A DNA stretch of 64,000 nt from assembly GCF_003478445.1 (NCBI RefSeq), contig NZ_QUET01000009.1:1-64000 (forward strand). The letters run 5' to 3'. This document shows, piece by piece, positions 55,901-64,000 of this stretch. This DNA comes from Roseburia sp. AM59-24XD (GTDB lineage: Bacteria > Bacillota > Clostridia > Lachnospirales > Lachnospiraceae). The stretch's first letter is position 1. The number at the start of each line of letters is the position of its first letter. The position numbers were made by a program, and so were the translations under genes. Under the pieces are notes generated by a model. The model had not been told where the DNA came from, made no database searches, and saw only the letters and a list, made by a program, of their open reading frames with translations.

Positions 55901-56573
55901 ACATCTCGCCACCCATGGCATTTAATGTGACATCATCCTCCTCATCCCCCAGAAAAATACCGGGATTCAGATCGTACCAGTAAGAAACCCTGTCCGGAGA
56001 ATGTATACCAACGTAATAGGTTCTTTCCTGAGCGATGGCAAGCATCAGCGAATATTTGGAATCCGTCCAATTTGCTCTGGAATCCGTGCTGTACTCGTAC
56101 TCCAGGCTGAGCATCTCCCCCTTCTGATAACGTGTTGTCTTGATCGAATAACAGGGATAATCCTTGATAAGATCCTTTGCCCACTTACCGTAGATAATAA
56201 AACGTCCACGACATTCCATATCATCTCCAATGCCAAGACAAAATCCATCTCTGATTTTGATTGCTTCCTTGTCATTTCGTCTCGATCCGAATAGATTGGC
56301 GAAATGAAACTTCCAGCCGGTTGCATCCGTATACGAATACACATCGTATGCATATGCCTTCATATAATTATTCCGGGCAATACGCACTCCTGACACGCAT
56401 GGGTTACTGAGTCCCTTTCCGTAACGTTTTCCGATATCTGCCGCCATAACAGTCGGAAGCTTTTCTTCTGCTTTGGCTTTCTTCGCCGGATAACATATCA
56501 GACTTAAGAAACCAAGCACACACACAACACAAAGTAATATCATGCGTTTCATTAAAAATAACTGTTTATCCAT
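52995..56573 (-). CDS. Large secreted surface protein with InlB-like repeats, Pro/Thr linker and BspA-like repeats
   Basis: The 1192-residue protein has a signal peptide (MILLCVVCVLGFLSLICYPA, probable cleavage after AKA). Several Listeria-Bacteroides (InlB B-type) repeats follow, recognised by FDGWYTSADGGVKLNEGDFI, EFAGWSLDKETSAGAK and FDGWTIEKGSRL. Between residues about 895 and 1010 is a Pro/Thr/Gly-rich linker with 16-residue repeats. The C-terminus has leucine-rich BspA-type repeats (VTKIGKKAFAQKKKLTRVIV, KQIGRKAFYNSRKLSRISFE). No LPXTG motif or surface-layer-homology domain was noticed. It probably acts in adhesion or cell-surface interactions; this is inference. Ribosome site AGAGG precedes ATG 56573. 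Confidence 0.85.
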   Translation of the reverse strand: MDKQLFLMKRMILLCVVCVLGFLSLICYPAKKAKAEEKLPTVMAADIGKRYGKGLSNPCVSGVRIARNNYMKAYAYDVYSYTDATGWKFHFANLFGSRRNDKEAIKIRDGFCLGIGDDMECRGRFIIYGKWAKDLIKDYPCYSIKTTRYQKGEMLSLEYEYSTDSRANWTDSKYSLMLAIAQERTYYVGIHSPDRVSYWYDLNPGIFLGDEEDDVTLNAMGGEMSEKGEAYTELSNQYVIHKLPVPVRRRDRNVYLFDGWYTSADGGVKLNEGDFIEKGVTLYAHWKAVPKKCDVTCIDVLQTAGGEEVLGTTTFQAEYGELASGSAIGCSTGSGIYYPGRDYVGCSDSIVQAEGTVVYRYFKNASRNVFCIDVVQVGPDAGQQLGSHLWQAEYGTTASGETIGSDTSVGAYYTGYRYIYSSMKQVGDDGCTVYRYFTPIMYNIEFVSGCASGGSMSVMRNLYYGHDYSLTMNSFINKKRITLDTNAPEASSDTKFLTVYSDFVGWAETATGSAVYYDGGSVNGLTSQEETVRLYAVWSGREATVDVQPKRLGYEFAGWSLDKETSAGAKQFYIEKDTTLYAVWTPAPVDYHIEYYKQRLDKTYERVSTYTMKALTGEKVQVGADKDMFPGFYLDEGSSKLTGIVKADGSLILNVYFQRREYNVSFDPDGGSVLTDIKALDPIFGLFEQSVVLPEAQLQKTGYIFDGWTIEKGSRLAAGRPGETYALPNHDLVLYACWLPREDIRYQIIPYYENLNGVGYVKGETVDLRGTTDLSVEEDLMQMYQTKDVAESIHKMFGSGYRLADKTALEQTTIAPDGTTCVEIYLQRDKYEFNFYIVEDGEKQNIEVQQVAYGQKYIMPEKIKDIEYIIGYLDEQGEKILPGHVMMVKGSCSFEICQEIPTPVPTEKATNPPSETEAPVPGETKKPGTGGTDIPAPGETTKPGIGGTDIPAPGETTKPGTGGTDTPAPGETNTPSPVVTRIPVPVRTNTPVPVKTNTPLPVRSTQPPASTKPSASPDPSGLDKDGMSVISTWTGADSKDIASKLADSAVDAFVKKGTVVTKKGIRYKVTKSGPKTRSVSVIGINKNRGTVRIPAQISMRGYSYPVTKIGKKAFAQKKKLTRVIVGRNVKQIGRKAFYNSRKLSRISFESAKLTKIEKGAWKGCSKRLRFTFSKSCGMKTKQYILKRNMLMK
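53660..53803 (-). repeat. 48-bp tandem repeats in the surface-protein linker
   Basis: Three nearly identical 48-bp units start at 53660, 53708 and 53756, with degenerate copies either side. They encode 16-residue units such as IPAPGETTKPGTGGTD. Slipped-strand changes in copy number would lengthen or shorten the linker without breaking the frame. Confidence 0.85.
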
Positions 56574-56866
56574 GATAACCTCTTTCCTCTCTGTCCTTCA
56601 GACAAATTGCAGGTTTCTCTGCAGTACAGATATCTCATCTCCCGGTTCTGATATCTGTACTGCACTTTTCGCATCACGGAATAAACTCTCTGTTTGTGAA
56701 AGCCATTATAGCAATCCGCTTTTCGTTCGACAAGTGGAAAAATCGCACAAATTTTCTTTTAAAAAAACGTCAATATAGCAAAAAGAATATATACAAAATC
56801 GTATATATTCTTTCGATAAATTATATATTTCTCTGTTATTCACAAAATAAAACCGAAAAAAAAGCA
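56574..56866. other. AT-rich intergenic region before the surface-protein gene
   Basis: No gene seen. Very AT-rich, with GTATATATTCTTTCGATAAA-type repeats around 56785-56835. It should hold the promoter of the surface-protein gene, which I could not place with confidence. Confidence 0.4.
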
Positions 56867-57565
56867 TCAACTTTTATACTGACTGTCTAACACTTTATTC
56901 CAGATATCCTCCCTAAGCTTCTTCCATTTGTCGGAATGCTTTACATAATATAATGGACACAGCTTTCCTGTCACATCGTAATGGCGGATGATATCATCCG
57001 GCGATTCGATCTCATACCGGTCACAGAGCCAAGCACACAGACGGATCAGAGCGTGATATGTTTTCCGGTTAAATTTGCCGTTCTTGCGGGGATGACAACA
57101 TTCAATAGAGATTGTATCACTGTTCCTGTCATTCGATGCATATGCGATCTCATCCAATGGAATACATTGAACAATCTCACCCTTCAGACCGATCACGAAA
57201 TGACTGCTGACTTTATTGGAGCTTATCTCTTCCTGATCCTTACGGCTCTCAAAGTAATCCCTGTTTGCCTTGGCTCCGGTTCCGGGATTTGCCGTATAAT
57301 GGATCACAATCCCCTTGACGTGCTTAAGCTTTGTCCCCGGTCTGGAATTAGGATTTGTTGTCAGGAAATCCTCAGTGATCTCCGGCTGCTCAACCCGGAT
57401 CTTATCGTATGCCACTACCGGATGCTTCGCAAAGTAGCGGTTATAGATAAATCCGGTCACCGATAACACCATTCCAAGTAACGCTGCCGCAACAATCCCA
57501 GCCGCTGCTACCAGAATGATATTTCTTCTGAGCTGCTGTTTTTTCTTTCTGGTCAGTTTCTTCAT
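56867..57565 (-). CDS. Membrane-anchored N-acetylmuramoyl-L-alanine amidase (Amidase_2/PGRP type)
   Basis: A basic N-terminus and one membrane helix (NIILVAAAGIVAAALLGMVL) anchor an extracellular amidase domain. Zinc ligands are the His in GIVIHYTANPGTG, the His in IIRHYDVTGKLCP and the Cys of LCP. SSHFVIGLKGEIVQCIPLDE and SISIECCHP complete the fold. It would cut the lactyl amide between MurNAc and L-Ala in peptidoglycan. It lies 69 nt downstream of guaB behind a hairpin. Confidence 0.9.
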   Translation of the reverse strand: MKKLTRKKKQQLRRNIILVAAAGIVAAALLGMVLSVTGFIYNRYFAKHPVVAYDKIRVEQPEITEDFLTTNPNSRPGTKLKHVKGIVIHYTANPGTGAKANRDYFESRKDQEEISSNKVSSHFVIGLKGEIVQCIPLDEIAYASNDRNSDTISIECCHPRKNGKFNRKTYHALIRLCAWLCDRYEIESPDDIIRHYDVTGKLCPLYYVKHSDKWKKLREDIWNKVLDSQYKS

Positions 57566-57580
57566 GTTCTCTTCCTATAG

Positions 57581-57609
57581 AAAAGGGATGCCGTATAAGC
57601 ACCCCTTTT
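57581..57609 (-). terminator. Intrinsic terminator after guaB
   Basis: AAAAGGGGTGC and GCATCCCTTTT (minus strand) form a stem with a small bulge around a 7-nt loop, 26 nt past the guaB stop, followed by CTAT. Some read-through into the amidase gene is possible. Confidence 0.6.
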
Positions 57610-57634
57610 GATCTTGGTAAATAAGATATCCAAA

Positions 57635-59088
<1,454 letters not shown>

Positions 59089-59123
59089 TTTATTATCCTC
59101 CTTATCATTTTGTGTATTAGCAA

Positions 59124-59148
59124 ACACGCAGGGGGTATTCCTGCGTGT
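59124..59148 (-). promoter_or_regulatory. Leader hairpin upstream of guaB
   Basis: ACACGCAGG and CCTGCGTGT form a perfect 9-bp stem around a 7-nt loop, 35 nt before the guaB start codon and inside its predicted transcript. A role in mRNA stability or control is possible; no known riboswitch was recognised. Confidence 0.5.
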
Positions 59149-59176
59149 CTAAAACATTACTATAAATATTTGAAAA

Positions 59177-59206
59177 ATTATACACCTTTTTTATGGTAAT
59201 TGTCAA
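59177..59206 (-). promoter_or_regulatory. guaB promoter
   Basis: On the minus strand perfect TTGACA (59201-59206), an 18-nt spacer and perfect TATAAT (59177-59182). Confidence 0.75.
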
Positions 59207-59210
59207 CAAC

Positions 59211-59254
59211 AAAACGGCTGATTTTTAATCAATATGACCAAAAACAGCCGTTTT
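59211..59254. terminator. Intrinsic terminator after the DUF6106 gene
   Basis: AAAACGGCTG and CAGCCGTTTT form a 10-bp stem closing a larger loop with further weak pairing. It lies 16 nt past the DUF6106 stop and just before the guaB promoter. Confidence 0.6.
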
Positions 59255-59270
59255 CCCGTGCAAAAATAAA

Positions 59271-59786
59271 TTATTCGTCTTTTATTTTACTGCGTGATTT
59301 CATTTTCATCTGATCTAACAGACGTTCATCCGGCGTAAAACGGATCCGGATATTTCCCTTCTCTCCCTTTGCCACGACAATATAATGGTGATCCTCTTCG
59401 TTACGGGAAGAATAATCCTGCTGTGGCAGATTCTGAAAACCGTCCAGTGCATGAGATCCCTCCGGTGCCACGACCTCTACCTTTTCCAGATCAGTCCGGC
59501 ACATGGTTTTTCTTGTATTCTGCGCAATAATTCGATCAAAATCAATCTGCCCGTCCACAAAAACGTACTCGTAATCAATATGTGGATTTGGAAGAAAATA
59601 GATCATTACAATGTCTGCGATCACTGCCACCAGTAATCCAATGATCTTAAACATCCCAGGAGCTGCCACCAGTGCAAGAATCGGTAAAATGACACAGGCG
59701 GCCAACATAAGCCGCCTGCGCATTGATTCTTGCTGTGTCAACCGGGAGTGTACATATGTGTCTGAATACAATCCTTCGTTATACAT
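59271..59786 (-). CDS. DUF6106 family membrane protein
   Basis: The 171-residue product has two adjacent membrane helices (RLMLAACVILPILALVAAPG and KIIGLLVAVIADIVMIYFL) followed by a soluble domain (YVFVDGQIDFDRIIAQNTRK, VEVVAPEGSHALDGFQN, HHYIVVAKGEKGNIRIRFTP). This layout matches DUF6106 in Lachnospiraceae. Function unknown. Confidence 0.7.
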   Translation of the reverse strand: MYNEGLYSDTYVHSRLTQQESMRRRLMLAACVILPILALVAAPGMFKIIGLLVAVIADIVMIYFLPNPHIDYEYVFVDGQIDFDRIIAQNTRKTMCRTDLEKVEVVAPEGSHALDGFQNLPQQDYSSRNEEDHHYIVVAKGEKGNIRIRFTPDERLLDQMKMKSRSKIKDE

Positions 59787-59838
59787 AGCTTTCCTTTCGT
59801 AAACACCGGTTATGGGTGTTAAAACCTCTTATATTGTT

Positions 59839-59952
59839 GGAAGTTTCGCAGAAACTTCTAATGCAAAATTCTTTATGATACGCTATGTGGAAGCTACCAA
59901 TCACAAGTAGTTCCTAACAGCGGAAGTTTCGCAGAAACTTCTAATGCAAAAT
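59839..59952. repeat. Direct 31-bp repeat with internal hairpin behind groEL
   Basis: An identical 31-bp sequence occurs at 59839-59869 and 59922-59952. Each copy contains the palindrome GAAGTTTC-GCA-GAAACTTC. They lie between the groEL stop and the DUF6106 gene. One or both may act as terminators or mRNA-stabilising hairpins; no U-run follows. Confidence 0.7.
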
Positions 59953-59967
59953 CTCTGATTTTGCTAT

Positions 59968-61610
<1,643 letters not shown>

Positions 61611-61648
61611 CTAAATTATAACAGTCTCGTCACTGTATGCCTGATGCA

Positions 61649-61934
61649 TTAGCCTTCAACCTTAGCTACGATATCATTCTGGCGTACGATAATGTACTCC
61701 TCATCCTCAAGCTTTACGTTTGTTCCGGCATATTTTGAATAAATAACCTTATCGCCGATTGCGACTTCCATCTTAACTTCGTTCCATCAACAACTCCGCC
61801 CGGTCCTACAGCAATTACTTCTGCCTGCTGTGGCTTCTCCTGTGCATTTCCCGGAAGAACAATGCCGGATTTTGTGGTCTCTTCTGCTTCTAACTGTTTT
61901 AAACAACTCTGTCACCCAATGGTACTAATTTCAT
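61649..61934 (-). CDS. groES: Co-chaperonin GroES (two frameshifts in this sequence)
   Basis: The lid of the GroEL cage. Reading [11 protein letters not shown], then [40 protein letters not shown], then [20 protein letters not shown] and [16 protein letters not shown] needs two single-base additions: one A near 61902 and one C near 61780 on the plus strand. With both, the product has 95 residues, the family length. ATG 61934 has AAGGAGG upstream. Confidence 0.93.
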
Positions 61935-61965
61935 GAAAATGACCTCCTTATTGACTATTTTACTA

Positions 61966-61992
61966 TTAGCACTCACTCTATCCGAGTGCTAA
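61966..61992. promoter_or_regulatory. CIRCE operator (HrcA binding site)
   Basis: TTAGCACTC-N9-GAGTGCTAA, a perfect CIRCE inverted repeat, lies 32 nt before the groES start. HrcA represses groESL here when GroEL is free and releases it on heat shock (established knowledge). hrcA itself is not in the window. Confidence 0.97.
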
Positions 61993-62002
61993 CCATAAAC
62001 AT

Positions 62003-62031
62003 AATATATTGCATTTCGTTTTATTCTGCAA
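62003..62031 (-). promoter_or_regulatory. groESL promoter
   Basis: On the minus strand TTGCAG (62026-62031), a 17-nt spacer and TATATT (62003-62008), placing the CIRCE element at the transcript start. Confidence 0.6.
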
Positions 62032-62128
62032 GTTTTCCAAGTTAGTGATTTTATGTATTATGAAATATATTTTATTATTTCTTCCAATATCTCCTTTTTT
62101 CTCTTTTTATCTCTTTATTACATTTTCT

Positions 62129-62157
62129 TTGACTGTGCAGGTCAATTGCTATATAAT
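62129..62157 (+). promoter_or_regulatory. Promoter of the DUF6062 gene
   Basis: TTGACT (62129-62134), a 17-nt spacer and perfect TATAAT (62152-62157), about 80 nt before the start codon. Confidence 0.65.
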
Positions 62158-62237
62158 CATTATACAATATGATGATTTTAATCCTGTCATACATTTTGAT
62201 TCCACTATCATTATTTATATAGGAAAAGGAGGACATA

Positions 62238-62960
62238 ATGAAAGAACAGCTTTATACCATCCCGGTAAATGATGCGTTCGCCGTAGACTGTGAATGTCCG
62301 GTCTGCTCCATGTACGATTCCCTGGAGAAGGATGCGATTGAATTTACCATGGGACCAAGCTATATGGAAGATGACATCCGTATGGAGACCAACAAGATCG
62401 GCTTTTGTACCCACCATGTGAAACAGCTTTACAAGCATCAGAACCGTCTCGGTCTTGCTCTGATCCTTCACACACACATGCAGCGCACCAACCGCGATCT
62501 GGAGGATCTGCTTTCTTCTGACAAGCCGGTCAAGAAAGGGCTGTTTGCCAAGAAGACAGAGAATGCTTCCCCGGTCACGGAATATATCGAGAATCTGAAT
62601 CAGTCCTGTTATATTTGCAACCGGATCGACCGGATCTTTGCCAGATATCTGGCAACCATCTATCACTGCTATGAGCATGACGAGGAGTTCCGCCGGAAGT
62701 TTGCTGCTTCAAAGGGCTTTTGCACGAAGCATTTCGGTATGCTTTACGAGGGTGCACCGTCAAGTCTTTCCGGCAAGCGCCTACCGGAGTTTATCAAGAC
62801 TCTGAATGAGGTTTATCTGACCAACATGAAACGTGTTACGGATGATCTTGAGTGGTTTACCGACAAGTTTGACTACCGCAACGAGGACAAACCATGGAAG
62901 AACTCCAAGGACGCACTGCCCCGCAGTATGAATAAAACGAACAGTATTCTTCCACAATAA
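62238..62960 (+). CDS. DUF6062 family Cys/His-rich protein
   Basis: The 240-residue soluble protein has four Cys/His clusters: CECPVC (residues 19-24), GFCTHHVKQLY, CYICNRI and GFCTKHFGMLY. The two halves look like a duplicated CxxC...CxxH zinc- or metal-binding unit. This is the DUF6062 pattern; function unknown. AAGGAGG precedes the ATG. Confidence 0.75.
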   Translation: MKEQLYTIPVNDAFAVDCECPVCSMYDSLEKDAIEFTMGPSYMEDDIRMETNKIGFCTHHVKQLYKHQNRLGLALILHTHMQRTNRDLEDLLSSDKPVKKGLFAKKTENASPVTEYIENLNQSCYICNRIDRIFARYLATIYHCYEHDEEFRRKFAASKGFCTKHFGMLYEGAPSSLSGKRLPEFIKTLNEVYLTNMKRVTDDLEWFTDKFDYRNEDKPWKNSKDALPRSMNKTNSILPQ

Positions 62961-63051
62961 CCGGATCCGGATGAAATATTTGTCGAACTGCAGGCAGATT
63001 ACACATGTATCCTGTTACATAATCATTTTGATTTAAATATTACTTTCAATA

Positions 63052-63093
63052 ACAATACCGGCAGATCATAGCAATATGACCTGCCGGTATTGT
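63052..63093. terminator. Bidirectional intrinsic terminator
   Basis: CAATACCGGCAG and CTGCCGGTATTG form a 12-bp perfect stem, extendable through the partly paired loop, between the converging DUF6062 and DUF2225 genes. TTTTGTATATTTTATTT follows on the plus strand. Confidence 0.85.
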
Positions 63094-63111
63094 TTTGTAT
63101 ATTTTATTTCA

Positions 63112-63963
63112 TTACGCCTTATGCATATCCTTATTTAACAGCTCCTTGATCTCCCGTGCTCTGTTCTTAATGCGATCATTAGCATCTCTGGAGATCAGCA
63201 CTCTGGAGATCCAGCGGCTGGACTCCTCAAACTTGCCGATTCTTCTCGCAAGCTCAGCCAGAAGATAACTGACGGTTATCTCATCCATTCCGCACATCGG
63301 GAAGGACTCCTTGGAAAATGCCGTTTCAAAACCGGTATATGCATTCTCCAGCAGCTCCTTCTCCTGCTGCTTTAATTCCTTTAACTGTATCTTATAGTTT
63401 GGAAGCTCCTCCGAAAGCGACTCTGCCTTTCCGCGGCAGATCCACGCCATCTTCAGACAAGTATATGCCCGCTCGCTCTCCTTCGCCTTCTTGATGACGG
63501 TATTGAGCAGCGCGAGCTGGTGACGTTCCAGTGCATCATCATAGGTATAAATGCTGTCCGTGGCCGGAAGCCCCTTGAAATTTGCAGAGATATGTTCCCG
63601 TATCAGCCTTGCCTGTGCCGGCATCATAAACTTAAAGAAACGATCGAGTGCTGCATATCCGCAGTACGGACATGCCACTGCATCATATTTCAGACAGTCA
63701 ACATACTGATACTTTGGGCGCAGATCCGTATCTGCCGCCAGAAGTTTCACCTTGCCGGTGCGAATCTTCTTAGAGTGAAACTCCTGATCGCATACCGGAC
63801 AGACATATGTCTTCTCAAAAAGAAAATCTGCTTCTGTGGCTGCCGGTGCCTTTTTCTTTGCTTCCTGTGTATCATTTTCCTTCTTAGATGCATCCTCGAA
63901 TACTTCTACCTTCTCCAATTTTCCCAGACCTAATTTTTCAAGACCGGAAAAAATGCCTTTCAT
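63112..63963 (-). CDS. DUF2225 family zinc-ribbon protein
   Basis: TYVCPVCDQEFHSKKIRTGK and AVACPYCGYAALDRFFK form two CxxC zinc-binding knuckles about 45 residues apart, with LRPKYQYVDCLKYDA between them, as in DUF2225. The C-terminal half is helical and TPR-like (LLAELARRIGKFEESSRWIS). An N-terminal charged linker (EDASKKENDTQEAKKKAPAA) precedes the zinc domain. Function unknown. The gene is complete within the window. Confidence 0.8.
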   Translation of the reverse strand: MKGIFSGLEKLGLGKLEKVEVFEDASKKENDTQEAKKKAPAATEADFLFEKTYVCPVCDQEFHSKKIRTGKVKLLAADTDLRPKYQYVDCLKYDAVACPYCGYAALDRFFKFMMPAQARLIREHISANFKGLPATDSIYTYDDALERHQLALLNTVIKKAKESERAYTCLKMAWICRGKAESLSEELPNYKIQLKELKQQEKELLENAYTGFETAFSKESFPMCGMDEITVSYLLAELARRIGKFEESSRWISRVLISRDANDRIKNRAREIKELLNKDMHKA

Positions 63964-64000
63964 GTAAACCCCTCCATTCTATGAATTGCTTATCATTTAT

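Overview
The window looks like a chromosomal stretch of a low-to-mid GC, spore-forming Firmicute, most likely a Lachnospiraceae gut clostridium (Roseburia/Agathobacter/Blautia-like). Reasons: the sporulation genes gpr and spoIIP beside rpsT, lepA and hemW; groESL behind a perfect CIRCE operator; alr-mazF-rlmH beside a bifunctional NAD(P)HX repair gene and acpS; and clostridial families DUF6062, DUF6106 and DUF2225. The genus is an inference.

Layout. 1-5 kb: small membrane proteins, a MATE exporter, a membrane-anchored lipase and an SSAT-like acetyltransferase. About 5.3-31.7 kb: an accessory array of short, unrelated, mostly minus-strand genes (GNAT, NUDIX and HAD enzymes, alpha/beta hydrolase, nucleoside phosphorylase, APH-like kinase, transcarbamylase-like enzyme, methyltransferase, nitrilase, RhuM-Fic remnant). 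Many of their junctions carry a related short motif. This array is interrupted at about 13.74-25.28 kb by an integrative mobilizable element: tyrosine integrase, XRE repressor, excisionase, DUF3847 protein, MOBQ-like oriT, MobA/MobL relaxase and DUF6040 protein, with a cargo of FtsX-type ABC transporter plus two-component system. 31.7-34.9 kb holds debris: IS66 remnant, MerR regulator, PfkB kinase, dehydrogenase fragment, and an inverted relic of an element end like the right end of the IME. 35.0-40.3 kb holds a second ABC transporter/two-component module of the same type. From 40.37 kb to the end is conserved core: rlmH, mazF, alr, nnr, acpS, a UDPGP-family pyrophosphorylase, hemW-lepA, spoIIP-gpr, rpsT, a 1192-residue repeat-rich surface protein, a peptidoglycan amidase, guaB, groEL-groES and two zinc-ribbon-type DUF genes.

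How the genes work together. The IME would be switched by its XRE repressor, whose two ATTGCA-palindrome operators sit on the divergent repressor and xis promoters. It lacks its own mating-pair genes, so it would need a helper. Both ABC/two-component modules look like detection-and-detoxification systems for cell-envelope antibiotics; in the IME copy a shared motif lies upstream of both the transporter and the regulator operon. The core segment combines envelope, cofactor, translation, sporulation and chaperone housekeeping.

Main caution. At least ten genes, including the normally essential groEL, groES (twice), guaB and the sporulation gene spoIIP, are broken by what reads as the loss of one base from a homopolymer, and adding one base restores family-length proteins each time. 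I regard these as sequencing or assembly errors and annotate them as intact genes with a frameshift in this sequence. Real decay is seen in the RhuM-Fic gene, a GNAT fragment, IS66 and the dehydrogenase fragment.
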